Origin: Simmondsia chinensis
Taxonomy: Eukaryota > Streptophyta > Magnoliopsida > Caryophyllales > Simmondsiaceae
Reading direction: 5' to 3'
Assembly (NCBI GenBank): GCA_018398585.1
Contig: JAGTTD010000007.1
Coordinates: 39,212,911-39,276,910 of the forward strand
DNA: 64,000 nucleotides
The translations under genes were made by a program, and so were the position numbers. Positions 1 through 15,333 of this stretch are shown here, in pieces. Under the pieces are notes generated by a model. The model was not told where the DNA came from. It did not search any database and saw only the letters and a program-made list of their open reading frames with translations. Within the stretch, counting starts at the first letter, position 1, and every line of letters starts with the position of its first letter.

Positions 1-295
1 CCTGACCCAGAAAATAATATCTAGGATTTTAAGAGCAACTGGTCTGTCCTCATAATTGACATAAATGAATTATCAACCGAGTACTTGATAATGTGTTTCT
101 TTGCATTTTATTTCAGATTTTTAAATGTCGTGCTTGCTTTAGTACTTGCTATTGCTTCTTTGAAACTGTATTTTTCTTTTTCTTTCTTTTTCGATTTTCT
201 CTGGAGGGTCTCTTGGGTAAGCTTGGCAAAGTGTTGAAGTAGTTATTGAACTATGAAAAAATATTATGGGGTTTGGTTTTCTTTGAACTTTCTAC

Positions 296-1762
296 CTTGG
301 GAGAGGGAGGGAGGTAGTGGGGGTAGAAATGCCCATCAAGGCGGTACTCATGCATGACCCAACGTGTCTTGACACCACGAGGGGCCCTGCCTTTGTAAAA
401 CACCAGCGTCTTCTTCATCCCAATCAGCTCTGCCCCACTGTGCACCTTCCTGTCTTTGCCGGTGGCCTTCCAATATCCGGCACCTGTGGCTCGGTTGGTT
501 CTTAACCCGCTCGGATACTTCCTATCTCTCAAGCTGAAGAAATACCACTCCCTCTCTCCCATCCTTGCTGCCTCTGCAGTCATCCATCAACTGTCAGTTT
601 AACAATAGGAGCAAATGCACCATTTCCATGGAGCTATCTATAATGGGATATATTAGTCATCTTAATTTGTACACTCACTTTCCTTTAGACTTAAATTGAA
701 TGTACTTAAGATTCTTTCCTTTTGATCATTAATGTACTTAAATTGAATGTACTTAAGGCTGTAAAACCTTATTTCCATAATCTTCTTCAGCTTTTTTGTC
801 CTCTAAGGACTGAAATTATTAAGAAGATACAGAAAACGGGTGCCTAATGGTACTCCTTTATCCAGTATATATGTCTTTTTTTCTATTCATTTTTGTCCAG
901 TCTATGTTGATATGTGAAACGAGTACTCCACACGAGTTTACATTCCCCAAGTACCGTGAAAAAGAGTCTGCTAGCGGCAGAAAAGCCAGGGGGGAAATTA
1001 GTTGAATATACCAGGTTTTAAGCCATGGAATTGTTTCCCATCTTGAATTAGTCCTTGTTAATTAGGACACTTCAGCTCTGTTTACTTTTAACAAAATCAT
1101 TTTTGTCTGACTGTTATAATTTGTTTACAAAACTTCATATCAACAACTGTAAATATAAAAAAATATTTTTCAGACTTTCCTTCAACAAAGGGGACATTGT
1201 TTTTTTTCATGATAATTACATATTTTATGTCTCACCTCAACCTGGTTAAACAACTCTTTACAAATTATAAAATAAAATCACTTTCTTTATGCGGACAACA
1301 AAAAAATTTTAAGAAAATAATATTTTTGATTGAAGATATTTTATAATGAAAAGGTTTTTGAGAAGGAAAATATTTACTTCCAACCAAATAGAGCCTTTTA
1401 CCATGTTCTCCTTTTTGTGATGGTGGTAAAGGGGTATTGTGAGAAAGAGAGATGGAGCAGAGGGGTGAGTGAGGTTTACCTGGGAGTTCCCAGGGCTCAC
1501 AACGGTTGAGGTCGACTTCAGCCATGATGACAATGCAACCTGGAGCAGCGGGGTGAGGATAGGAGTGCCAAGTGTCAGGGTACTGCAGGATCCCGGTGGT
1601 GGCAGTGGCAGCCGCCCTGCCGTGGACGAAAACCTTGGAAGCCAGGTAGAATGTGAGGAGCTCCTCATCAGTAGGGTGAAACCTGAAACCAGGAGGCAAC
1701 CCTTTTTCCCCCTTATCCCCCTCTCCACTAAGCTCACTTAGCACATCCTCCACAGTTAACAT
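296..1762 (-). CDS. CUC3-like: NAC transcription factor, CUC3-like (3' part outside window)
   Basis: Two exons are visible: 1762-1480 (283 nt) and 573-296 (278 nt), joined in phase 1; the second ends in phase 0 at a GT donor, and the third exon lies beyond position 1. The start [11 protein letters not shown] resembles CUC3/NAC boundary proteins as I recall them. NAC subdomain A ([19 protein letters not shown]), B ([14 protein letters not shown]), C ([20 protein letters not shown]) and D ([34 protein letters not shown]) are all present. Subdomain E (the usual WVICRVF) should begin exon 3 and is missing here. NAC/CUC proteins are nuclear DNA-binding regulators of organ boundaries and meristems. 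Unusual: about 25 extra residues, rich in Ala/Thr/Pro, lie between KVF and EVDLNRC. An upstream in-frame ATG exists at 1786, but the family start is at 1762. Family assignment is sure; the CUC3 orthologue assignment is inference. Confidence 0.85.
574..1479 (-). other. Intron 1 of the NAC gene
   Basis: A 906-bp phase-1 intron between NAC subdomains B and C, the conserved intron position of NAC genes. GT donor at 1479-1478 and AG acceptor at 575-574. The body is AT-rich with no recognisable element. Confidence 0.8.
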
Positions 1763-1789
1763 CCTACTCCTGGATCTTACAATCACAGA

Positions 1790-4200
1790 TGATAATGCTG
1801 ATGATGATGATGAAAAGAATGATGAAACAATGCAGTGGATGCTACTTGCCTACCAGCCTGCCCTATCTACACTTTTATTACAGAGATGCATGGGTGGGAA
1901 AAAGAAAAGTAATAAAAGCGCTTATATTGTGTGGGTATGATAACGAGGAGAGGTCACAGAATCCAATGAGTGGGCTAAGTTTTTTTTTTTTCTCTCTTTT
2001 ATTTTGGGAAGTAGGATAACCTTGGAATTAAACTCTAGTCTTGTCCGTACTTTTTCTTCTCTCTTTATCATTTCGTAGAATCATATTATCTTTTTTTTTT
2101 TTCCCCGAATACCATGGAATCATATTATCTTATTGTGTAAGTTTTTGCCTGTCCTATGTGTAAATTCCAAAAATCTTCCTGAAACGATTCCTGAACCTGC
2201 ATTGGCTTACCTTTAACGAATACAATTAAAATATAGGGTTTGTTTATTATATAGCCATTGGACATATTTTAAGTTCTATTAATTGCATTATATTTTAGTA
2301 TTTTATTAGCTAGTAGAGAAATAATAATAATTAATCTTTTTAATAATTAGATGATTTAATAAAAAATTGAATGAACGTAAGTGTAGTTAATACACTTTAA
2401 CATGTGTTCATAGCACATGCTAAAAAATCCTTTAAATATAATAAAAACTTTATATTATTGGAAGTTCTAGTGTAATGGTGCTTGGGGGATATTGTGCGTT
2501 ATTTCTTTTGCTATATAGAAAAATTTATTGTTCTCTTAATAAACTATCATAAGTTGCATTTCTGTAAGTATTGTGCGTCCTCCTCTGTATTCTTAATTAA
2601 TTGTGTTACAACCATTTGATACTCGACTAAAAATTCAGAAACCCTCTATGATTTAGTAGTCATTTATATGCATTGAAGAACAACTCATGTTACAACTAAT
2701 TGATTTTGGCTTTGTCCTACAAGACGAGGTTAGCTAATTGAATTTTGTACGAGAATCTATAAAAATAGACCATATAAAGAATTGGAATTTTTGGAATATG
2801 GAAACACAACCAATTAAGCGTTGATGAGCCTTTGTTTTTCAAGGATTTAGATAATTTTTCGGTAGGTAATTATAGTTGAGGGGAAAAAAATATTTGAGCT
2901 TATAACTTCTTAATATAGAGTTCTGATTGTGGAAATACATTTATCACTTAGATTTTAGATATGTTTATCATTTCAACAATGGGATTAGTGGAAGCGTTGC
3001 AAGCTTAAAGAAGTAGGTGAGTTTGTCGTCTCTCCATGTCCATGTGTAGTGTATGTGCTTATACATGCACAGAGAAAAGGATTCAGGAACAGCGAGATGT
3101 GTGTGTGTTGAGGAACCTAGAATTAGTTGGACTGCAAGTGATAAGATACTTTAAAGCATAAGTTATGATCATTAAATATTGGCTTTAAATTTTTTTTTTT
3201 TATAACAGTAAGATGCAACCATATTCCTAAATAAAGCGACTGACATTACAAGAGAAATAAAACAGACTTTAATTATAAGACTAGATGCTTTGAATATGTC
3301 ATTAGATGTTAGAATTAAAACTGTGGAAAGGGAGGAAGCAATAAATGGAGGGGTGTTAGACCCGCGAGAAACCTGCCAATCTCACCGACCCCATGACTAC
3401 TGCAATGCCCCACTGTGCTGTTGCAGAAGGGCTCATTGCTCTGTAGGGTCTCCCATTTGGGGCAAAGCATTTATTATGGGTATGGCCGTGATTTAGTCAA
3501 GTGTTTCTATTTTTATGACTTCGATTGAAATTTAGATTCTAGTATGTATGTATACTCTTGTATTGTCCCCTCTCTTTTAACTGTTTGTTCTACCTATTTG
3601 TTTACTTCCTTTCTTTTTCTTAGATAGGCATTTTTAAAAAACAGCATATTGATTATAAAGATTAATAAAGGGAGTTATTAGAGGTGTGTGACTAGATTTT
3701 GGACCAACCTATAAGTTTGTACAAGTGCAGGGTGGTCAATAGACATGGATCACAAATGCAGCTAGTACCTAATAATCTTCATCATAATAACATGCTGATC
3801 AATTGCGCTCAATCATTCCCTATCCATTGTGTTAATATGGTCCACTTCGAAATTTGTCCGGTTATCTGTTAATATCCAATTTAGTAAGGGCTAAGTAAGT
3901 AAAAACTCAACAGTATTGTTATTCACCCCAATCACCTCTAGCAAGTTTCTTGCCTACTTACACTCTCACGAGTTATTCGTCAATCCACCTTTATTGTCGT
4001 AAATCCAAAGACTAAGCGATGATACTCATTGAAGACCACCGACTCCCCTCAATGCTACTAACCATGCTTGTCCAACTAGGTCCAAGCATTACTCGTCCAT
4101 CTATGTCCAAGTACTACTAATCTTGTCCTTTGAATTTCGGATTATAAGGGCCTCAAAGAAAGATCCCAAGTGTTATCTATTCATTGTTTATGTCAAATGT
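1790..4200. other. Intergenic, AT-rich, no gene recognised
   Basis: This is the region upstream of the NAC gene, presumably holding its promoter. It has long T and A runs and short ORFs with no recognisable domain. The small ORF at 3290-3496 is Cys-rich near its end but has no other support. Confidence 0.5.
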
Positions 4201-4208
4201 CTTATATG

Positions 4209-4742
4209 TAGGCTCGGCAATGGGGCGGGGCGGGTACGGGGGACGCCTCCTCCATAGCCGTACCCGCCACCCAAATTCTATACCCGTACCCGCCACGGGT
4301 ATGAAGTGGGTACCCGTACCCATTACCCGCGGGTACCTAACGGGTAACCATTACCCGCCCCGTACCCGCCCCGTACCCGCTCCCCGTACCCACCTTGTTA
4401 CCTATCCATTATCCAACTTATTACACATAAAATTCTTTTCTTTTTCCTTCAATAATAACCATAACTTCATAATTATAAATTGCCTGAGAAATTTATTTTA
4501 TATAAAATAACACAACGAGGATATGCAGGTACGGGGAAGAGCGGGGTGGATACATGCGGGTACGAGGCGGGTCGGGTCGGGGCAGGTACAGGCCTATACC
4601 CATACCCTCTCCATACCCGTGACGGGTATTAAAATGTGTACCCTACCCGTACTCGTTACCCGCATCATCTATGCCCATACCCGCTCCAAACGGGGCGGAT
4701 ACCCACGGGTAACGGGTTTTATTCGTCCCATTGCCATCCCTA
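4209..4742. mobile_element. hAT-like MITE with 8-bp target duplication
   Basis: The element starts TAGGCTCGGCAATGGG and ends CCCATTGCCATCCCTA, giving an imperfect terminal inverted repeat that matches at 13 of 16 positions. An exact 8-bp direct repeat CTTATATG lies on both sides (4201-4208 and 4743-4750), the duplication length typical of hAT elements. The interior is built from degenerate GGGTACGGG / TACCCGCCCC units at both ends around an AT-rich core (about 4430-4520). No transposase ORF is present, so it is non-autonomous. Confidence 0.85.
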
Positions 4743-4750
4743 CTTATATG

Positions 4751-7700
4751 CATGTCAAATGAAAGATAATGTTGAGTGTTTTCAGAGGGACCATGCCCCC
4801 ATTCCCTTTCTCTAAAAATATTAAGCTTAAACCTCTGAGGAACCTTAACATCTTGTATCACATATACCCAAAAACACTCAAATTTCAATTTTGTCTCCTT
4901 CTATAAGAGTTTCAGTAAGGCTTTTTTTAACAAAAAACTTACACAGAAAATCACCCATAGCCATGGGTATTGTATTCGAATTTACAGAATATGACACCCA
5001 AAAAAGTTGAGCTTAAAATCTTAGTGTTCAAAAAATATATCAAATCTTGAATTTAAAGTTATGATATGAAAGTAATGAGAAGGCACACGTGGGCAGAGGC
5101 ACAGGTAACGCTAGTGAATGCGACGAGACAACACAGAGACTGTATAGCACGTACGCTCGTACAGGGAAAAAAGCCTGCAGGGGCCCCCTCTCCCTAGGAG
5201 CACTAGGCTCTAGGCTTCACTTTTCATCCACTCTCTACATTATTGCTGCTCCTGCTGCTTTCCCCTCATTATTTTTGTTTGGCCCAGATGATGTGCATTT
5301 ATTAAGGGCTCCCCTTCTAAATTCTCCTGACTTGGCTACAAAACAAGGTTCCAAAATACATGTAATCGAGCATTTAAAAGGCAATCATAAAGCTCAAAAG
5401 ATCTGTTCAAAAAAAAGCTTAAAAGATGGCATAAAATACCCTTGTGCAGTGTCCATTTGGGCGTGTTGTATTTGCTAGCATGTGAGAAATTCAACAAGAC
5501 CAAAAACACAATTCCACACTAGATTTACGATCTCACCAAATGGAGCTGCTCTAACACTCATCCTTTAGTGGCCATTTTATGTTTTTCACTTTTGCAATGC
5601 ACACAAAATTCTCCTACCCCGCTTTTGGCAAAAAAGGCTTAACTCCTAACCACCCAGTGAATTTTTTTCTGAGCAGAGCCCAATGAATGATATCAAAGTG
5701 GCTTTGAAAATTTTTTAATGTCATTCAAATGCATTTATTTTACCATGTACATACGAAGCATTGAGAATGTGAACTATTACTATAAGTGAGGTGATACTAT
5801 AAGCTCGATGTAGAACAGGAAAATTCAGAATAGTTTTACAGGGGATGAAAAAGAAAAACTGGAAGGATAAGGGTGGTGGGGTTTTCAGCCCCCCTTGCCA
5901 AATATCCGGATCCTTGGCCTGCACTGAATTGGGCCAATGTGAGGAAAAGCTTAGAGGCCATATCAGGAGTCATACCTGATATGTCTGGTGCTCCACTCAT
6001 TGGACAAATATTGTCCATTCTCTATTCAATATTTCTCATGTTGGGCCTTTTAATTGTCACATAGCTAAAGTAGTCGTATTTCATTACAACTTAATAAAAA
6101 TTTCATCCATGATACGCCTTTTGTGAGCATGCATCCTCCTTCCCACATTCTGCAATTTTCATTTTTACATTAGTGTTTTAGAAGGGTTCTTTGTATTAGG
6201 AGAGTTTGAAGTCTAACTCGTGCGATTAGCAATGTAAGAGAGTTTGTAGTGCTTGAGAGAATTTGAAGGTTTTAGGGGTGTGTTCTCATATTCTTTCTTG
6301 GTGTAGTAGGTGGGGTTTTTATACGGCCAATGCCATGTACTGATGATCTAACAATATCCAATTTTTTCACGTCTATTTAGTATTAGGAATCTGGTACTCT
6401 GGGATTACATGCTTTTGTGCTGCTTGCATTTGTCAACACTCTAGGACATTCATCTTTTTTTTTTTAAGGCAGCTTTAATCATGCTTTCAACAATCGAATA
6501 GTAATTGGCATTCTCTTTGCTATCTAGTATTGCTAAATCCAAGATAGTACAAATATTTTTTTCATAACAATTTATTACAATTTTTAAACAAGGTCCAAGC
6601 AATAACTTTAGAAAAAGGGGGTTGATGAGCTTCAAACTCAGGATATAGCTAAAACAAATTGAGAATTTTAACCACTGAGTAAATCCAATAAAACTCTTCT
6701 TGCATTATGCAATGCCCCCATGAAAAGGGCATATGAATGTTAGGTTACAGAAGAAAACATTACAACAATGTTAGAAGTTAAACCAGTTGTTATTGTTGTT
6801 TGTGACTTAGGGCTTCAACTACGTGTAGAGGGAAAACATTGCTTTGAGAACCATTTTAAACACTACTTTCTTTTGCTTTATCCTTGGTGCTCCACCCTAG
6901 AAATCTAGCTTATCCAGCACTTGATGCAATAAGCATTACCATTTACATTTTGTCATGTGAAAGCCACAAGAGAAAGTACACGAAAGCACACACAAAGAAA
7001 AGAAATCACGAGATTTATGTGGTTCCACTTTGTTAAGCATACGGCTATGTGTTATGTAAGATAGTAGGTCAAGATTCATATAGTAACTGACTTATTAAAA
7101 GGATATTCTTATCATATAATTTGGGATATACTAGCATATCTTTGGGATGGTTGACAATGGTATTATAGGATCAATTCACTATTCCAACATCGATAAGCAA
7201 TAACATACAAATTTCATGAAGGACAAGAGCCCAGTAGGAAAATGAGCATAATTTCTGAATTTATGGTTCCCAATCCTTTCCTTTGCACTACCCATTCTTT
7301 TCAATTTTTACCCACTACTTCTCAGTGAGGTTAACGAGCGCAAAAACCTGGCACAAATCGAAAAAATCGAGGCCCAAGATCAACACATCTACTACTCCCA
7401 AAACCAAAAAAGCTTTTGAGTAATAGCTTGAACTCAAAGCTTTTTAAGTAAAGAACTAAGCTTCAAGTCTCCGTATGCAGAAAACACAAGTCCACCAACT
7501 TCCCTTCAAAGCAACATTTACTTTGGCATGCAGTTTATACAATACGGTTATATAACTTAAAATATTATTTGTCAAGATCTTTTTTTTTTTTTTTTGGGGT
7601 ACATCAGCCCAAATCCAAGCATGCTCACCCTTCCTATATATGTTCAGGGCCCCCAACTCCTCCTATCATCCCCATTCAATTCGGAATTCCTTATTTTATT

Positions 7701-7751
7701 TTCTCAAGGTAACATTCTTAGCCAGAAATAGCAGCACCAAAATTAAGTAAA
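4751..7751. other. Intergenic region upstream of the cysteine protease gene
   Basis: AT-rich sequence with no ORF I can recognise; the short ORFs near 5089-5478 and 5836-6064 have no conserved motif. The last few hundred bases should hold the promoter of the XCP-like gene. Confidence 0.5.
7634..7641 (+). promoter_or_regulatory. Probable TATA box of the XCP-like gene
   Basis: CTATATAT lies 111 bp upstream of the ATG at 7752 in a stretch with no other gene. The position is reasonable for a plant core promoter. No transcript start is known. Confidence 0.45.
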
Positions 7752-10099
<2,348 letters not shown>

Positions 10100-10799
10100 T
10101 CATCCGCTCATTTCTCATGTATCTTCTTCCTAAAACTAGGATCATTCATCAATCTTGTGTTCTTCTTTGTAATCACCTTTGAATGTTTTTCAATAAAAAA
10201 GCAATCACATATTCATTAATGTTTTACTTACTTACTGATTGTGTTTTTCTTGATTTCTTCATTACTACCACATTGTATTTTGAAGACTTTGCCGATCAAT
10301 TTCACTTATAATCTAGAAAATTCCACATGTCGAATTAAGCAACTCCTTGGCCAGATTTCAGAACTGGTGCAAAGTCATGATATATAAACTTTGACCGTAT
10401 TTTGAGTCCGGTCCATAAAATTTGTATATACAAGATTTGTATAGATATACAAATAAAAATTCATCCTAAAATAGTTGACACTATAACAAGAGAATTGTAA
10501 AGCAAAAGGAACACCACGAAACTCCTTCACAACCAAATTTAGCATACAACTGGCTAATAATTGGTTTCTCTGACAACATTATGTACACACTAAGACTCCT
10601 TGAAAACAAAATCCCAAATCAAATTCAAGTATCAATTGTATTGATGAATCACCTCCCTTTCTTTCTCTCTCTCTATTTTTTTTTTTTACCAGACTATATT
10701 AAGTAGTAAAGACTATATACCTTCTCTTACAACAGTATATATACAGAAGTCAAAAGTAGCATAACGAATAAAAACGAGACTTGGAACTGACAATTGTAT
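10100..10799. other. Convergent 3' region between protease and phosphate transporter genes
   Basis: This holds the 3' UTR of the plus-strand protease, with AATAAA at 10192-10197 as a likely polyadenylation signal, and the 3' UTR of the minus-strand transporter. Nothing else is recognised. Confidence 0.5.
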
Positions 10800-12808
10800 C
10801 TAAACACTGGCTCCATTAACATTACCGTTAGCATTTGAATTTGGAGTTAAAAGCTCATCATTCTCGTTCTCCTCCAAGGACCTACCCATGGTTTCAGGGG
10901 TGAAGAAGCAAGTAACCACCGCACCCAACAGAGAAATCCCACCAAGCATCATCAACGCCCCCGTCATCCCCGCCCCCTTTGGTCTCCTCGGCTTACCCCC
11001 ATTCCCATCATCATCATAAGTGCTGTGTGACGCCCACAAGAACCCCACTGTCCCTATTATCGCCCCCACCTTCCCTGCCGCCCCAGCAATCCCATGGCAA
11101 GTGCACCTGAACCTCGCCGGAAACAGCTCCGCGGGGACTATGAAAGTCGTCGTATTGGGCCCGAAATTGGAGAAGAAAAACGTCAGACCGTATAGAAACA
11201 TGAAACCCCACCCGACCGTTTTGCTGTCCCGGTTCCAGAAGTCGTAGGGACCCCCAATAGCGAACAACCCAAGAGCGGTAAGGACAAAACCCAGTTTCTG
11301 AATCTTAACGCGGCCGATGCGGTCGATGAAATAGACGGTGGCCCAGTAGCCGGGGATTGCGGAGCAGATGGAGATAAGGGCTTGGAGTTTGGCGACATGG
11401 AAGGCATCTTGGAAAACGGAGAGGTTGGAAGGGGAAGGGAGGAACGAGAAGTAGATGCGGGATTGGAAGAGGTTGCTGCTGTAGAAGACGACGTCGACGA
11501 GGAACCAGGCGGCGGAGCAGGAGAAGAGGTGGAGACCGTGACGGCGGAGGAATTGGGAGGAGAAGAGAGGGTAGGGAGAGTGGGGTAGTGGAGGAGGTTT
11601 GGGTGAAGAAGAAGAAGAAGAAGAGTCTTCCAGGATTTGGGAGAGGGAGACGTCAAGTACCTTCTCCATATCCTTTGCTGCCTGTATCACGTTGTGCTCT
11701 ACTAGTGCTGTGTACCTTTTTTACACATTCAAACTCATTTTCACTTGCCAATGCTCAAAAAGTTCACACAAAAATTTATTGGTATTTTTTTAATATTAAC
11801 ATTAAAAATAATTAATGACATTATTAGAGAGTACACACACTTCAGGTTGTGGGTCCTCGGAAACAGCCTCCTTTCCACCCGGAAGGGGTAAGACTGCGTA
11901 CATCCACCCCTCCCAGACCCTGCTTTCTGCGGGAGCCGTGAGGCACTGAGACTGTTGTTGTTGTTGTTGTTTGTAATGACATTAGAGAGCTCAAATAAGT
12001 CAAGCAAACTCTATATGAATTCAGTTTTTAAGCTTTATCATGAACCCACATGCACAAACTATAATTAATTCCAAGCACATAAAATTCATCGAGTGTTTAA
12101 TTCGTCGTTAGTTATAGCAAGCACATACCTAGCAGTTTCGGGCATCATCATACGCCAATAGAAAGTAATGGCAGCGGGCACTGCCCCCAGCATGAGTATT
12201 ATCCTCCATGCCAAATCCGCCCCTTCCTTCCAATACGCCGGACTACCCCTGCTCGCCCGCTCAAATATGGCCGTCACCGTCATCGTCACCATCGAGCTCG
12301 CCAGTATTCCGAACCCCTGCATCGAAAACACTGCCGCTATGAACGCCCCTCTCGTCCTCTTATTGGCAAACTCCGACATGATAGTTGCGGACAGCGGGTA
12401 ATCCCCTCCTATCCCTATCCCCAACACGAACCTGAAGAAGGCCAGGCTCCCCAGCACATACCCCCTGCGCGTCCCCATCGAGAAACCGCAACCAAATGAG
12501 CTCAGCACCAACAGTGCTAAGGCGGCCCCATAGATGCGGCGCCTACCTATGACATCGCCGAGGCGCCCAAAGAGGAGCTGACCCACTGCGGTGCCGAGGA
12601 GGGCGATGGCAACCATGGTGGAGACGACGACAGCGGGGGTGTCGTAGTGGGGAGGGTAGTAGATGCGGCCCAGGAGGCGCATGATTGGTGGGATGCAGAA
12701 GAGGTCGTAGGCGTCTGTGAAGAGTCCCATCCCTGCTATTATTATGGCTTGGAAGTGGTAAAGTTGCGTTCTTGCTGTGTCCAACGCCGACAGCACCTTC
12801 AATCCCAT
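10800..12808 (-). CDS. PHT1-like: PHT1-family high-affinity phosphate/H+ symporter
   Basis: Two exons, 12808-12129 (680 nt) and 11715-10800 (916 nt), give 1596 nt and 531 aa, close to the family length of about 520-540. The protein is a major-facilitator transporter that imports phosphate across the plasma membrane. Exon 1 has GMGLFTDAYDLFCIPPI, the first half of the 12-helix fold, and the PHT1 signature GGDYPLSATIMSE, then the cytoplasmic entry PETARY. Exon 2 has QAAKDMEKVLDV of the central loop, the second six helices, PAELFPARFRCTCHGI, and a tail with PETMGRSLEENEND. The N-terminus VLSALDTARTQLYHF suggests the PHT1;8/PHT1;9 side of the family. The intron lies inside the Arg codon of ETARY. 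Its acceptor (AAAAAAG|G) is pyrimidine-poor but keeps the frame. The intron carries a SINE. Confidence 0.9.
11716..12128 (-). other. Intron of the PHT1 gene, hosting a SINE
   Basis: A 413-bp phase-2 intron with a GT donor at 12128-12127. About a third of it is an Au-SINE-like insertion (11832-11973), so the ancestral intron was roughly 250 bp. Confidence 0.75.
11832..11973 (+). mobile_element. Au-SINE-like retroposon in PHT1 intron
   Basis: The body shows the Au-SINE blocks GGAAACAGCC, GACTGCGTACATCCACCC, CCAGACCCTGC and GCGGGAGCC...GAGGCACTG, then a (TTG)n tail. Direct repeats flank it: TAATGACATTAGAGAG at 11974-11989 matches 11813-11831 except for three extra bases (TTA). This shows retroposition. 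The tRNA-like 5' head is not seen, so the copy is probably 5' truncated. It is antisense to the host gene. Confidence 0.8.
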
Positions 12809-14166
12809 TTTTTCTTGTATTGAATGAAAACTGAAACTGAAACTGAAAGTAAAGTGATTACGAGGTTGTATTTAAGAGAATAATAATAGTACAGGTTGGT
12901 GGAGTAGTAATGGAGGAGAAGGGGGTCATGGTCATCTGCATCTTCTCATGTTTGGTATAGAAATTTCAGCGCAAAATGCAAGGAGCAGATTGGTGTGATT
13001 AAGTAGGGCACCAAAAGACCCAAATATCTTTAACACTTTGACTTTTTGAGGAGGTATTTATTCCTTTTTAGATGCGAATCCTTCCTTGCTCCATTTCTTT
13101 TTAGTCCCTCATGTTAAAACTGTATAATTGTTTTCATAATTTAATGAAATTATTAGCTATTTAAATCATGAATATGAAATATTTTTCTAAAGTTTTTTGT
13201 ATTGAGTTATTGGTTAGTTTGATGGACACCGACTTTCAGAAGAATTATTAGTTTATTGTTTGGTGTCGTCGTGGGATTTGCAAATGTTACGTATTTTGGG
13301 GGCTAAAAAAAAAAAAAAAGGGCTTACATATGGACAATATAATATCGATGGGGTGAGGTGGGACCAGCTGCTCTTGTTTTCTTTGATAGAGAAGTTGGCA
13401 TGAAGCATACATCAAAAGAAATTATTGTACCCTTTTGATGTTGATTTTGGAAGACTTTTTGCCTCCATTTATACGACTTGGAAGAGTTCTTTGATGGAAG
13501 TCTAGAAAACAAACAGCTTCCTCTTTTGAGGTTCAAGCTAATCAGGAGTTCATGTAATTTGTCTATGGAAATTCTTTTCGATGTTTAAGTTAGTATGTGT
13601 TATGAACATAAAAAGTGTTAGCCTGGAGGACGCTTTTGTTGATAAAAAAAAATGAACAAAAGTGTAAAAGAATATAAGAGCACAAGATAGGACAATAACT
13701 CTTAACTTTTACAAAAGATATATATCATTACGAAATTTTCTGGAATGGGGAATTTTTACAGAATGAAGAATCACATTGTAGTACATATATATATAACCTA
13801 ATTACAAACTGAAATTAGATACCTTAATCACAAACTCAAATTTAATCCGTCGTTCCCTCTCATTTTTCTTTGGTCCAAAATTTTGAAGCAAGATCTGAAG
13901 ACATCATTATGAAATTTCCAACTTTAACTAATCTGAATACCTAAATTTTTAAATTGAAAATTGCAATAGAAAATTATTAAATTATAAAAATAACATTGAA
14001 TTTATTTTTTTATAAGCTAATAAAATCCGTAATATTTGTATTGTAATATATCTAATCACACAGCTCCTCTAGTACACACAACGTTGTTCTAATTTGACAA
14101 ACAGTCATAACTTAATACACAAAATTATATTATAGTACCCTAGTACTAAACTCTAAGCCCAACCAA
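12809..14166. other. Intergenic region upstream of PHT1
   Basis: AT-rich. The first 100-200 bp should be PHT1 leader and promoter. No recognisable ORF or repeat before the LTR element that starts at 14172. Confidence 0.45.
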
Positions 14167-14171
14167 GGGGA

Positions 14172-14917
14172 TGTCACAATCCTTCTCGGTTGTGGGCCCA
14201 AATCTAGGACTTAGACCCGTAAGAGACAATAGAGGTTAAGATGAGGGAGAGAACAAGAAATAGAGTTGAGATGAGAGAGAGAAATAGAATTTAGGAGATG
14301 AAAAATAGAGAGTAAAGATAGGAAAGTAAGAGAATTCATATCATTGATTTAATTGGATTGATTGCTTACAAAATGAACTCTAACTCCCTATTTATAGAAA
14401 TATTACAAAATACTAAAAATATGAAATAAATCTGAAAAATATCCTAAAATATCTAAAAACATCTATTACAACAATTAATCTTGAAATCAATCCAAAAATG
14501 GAATCTTTGCAACGGCTAGTTGGGTTGGAGCGCCTAACGGTCAGGACAGGCACTGTTCCGGTGCGGCAAGGCGTAGGATGCTGGCTGGGAACGCACTGGA
14601 CGAGCTGGGGACACGCGGCCCTGGGGCAGCACTGGCACGGTCCTGGGTCGGGCACTGGCACGGCTTGACAAGGCCAGGGACGCGACCTGGACATGGGCTA
14701 GGACAGGCGCTGGCATTGTCTTGACGTTGTCATGACAAGCTGAGGCACGGTCTGGGCAGTGCACCATGACAAGGTCAGGCACGGTCTGGGCAGCGAACCA
14801 AGACAAGGCTGGGCAGCGACCTAGGCATGTCTTGACAAGCGATCTCGACACGGACCTCGGGCTACCTGCTCGGTCCTTTGACACTGTCACGGACCAGGGA
14901 ACATCGTGTCCATGACA
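14172..14917 (-). repeat. LTR (3') of the RRM-carrying element
   Basis: Begins TGTCATGGACACG and ends GGATTGTGACA on the minus strand, with TG...CA ends and a polypurine tract just upstream. The first third is GC-rich with repeated GTCTGGGCAG and CATGACAAG blocks; the rest is purine-rich with AGAGAGAAATAGA runs. The truncated LTR at 37798-38862 has similar CATGACA and CTGGGC units. Confidence 0.7.
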
Positions 14918-15333
14918 TTCCCGCCCCCTTAAGTTCATCCTTGTCCTCAAGGATGCGATGACGGTGCAACCTTCGGCTCCCGGACCCCTTTTGATTGTTT
15001 GTCCCGTTGTCTCCCCGTTGTCACCCATATCCTTTACCTCTTTCCCCGGGTCGAACGGATGATCCTTGTCCCCAAGGATCGTAAGCCACGATAGAAGACT
15101 CGGACCCTCGAAAATTCTAGTTCCAATTCCCGGTCTTGGGAAACATTCCCCAAGCGGTGTTTTCACGGCCCTCGGTCTAAAGTCCCTGAATGTCTTTGCT
15201 TGCACAACAACGAGCGGTTGCTGCGAAGATGGATGGCTTGGGCCCTTGAAGATTTTAGTTCCGATCCAGGTTCTTGGGAAGCATCCCCATGACCGGTCCT
15301 TCCTCTTCTTGGGGCTCAGCTCGGTTTTCTTCT

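Noticed and set aside
5089..5478. Possible 129-codon gene
   Set aside because: No recognisable motif, low-complexity composition and no splice or leader support.
5836..6064. Overlapping ORFs on both strands
   Set aside because: Short, no conserved motif, and the same stretch is open on both strands by chance.
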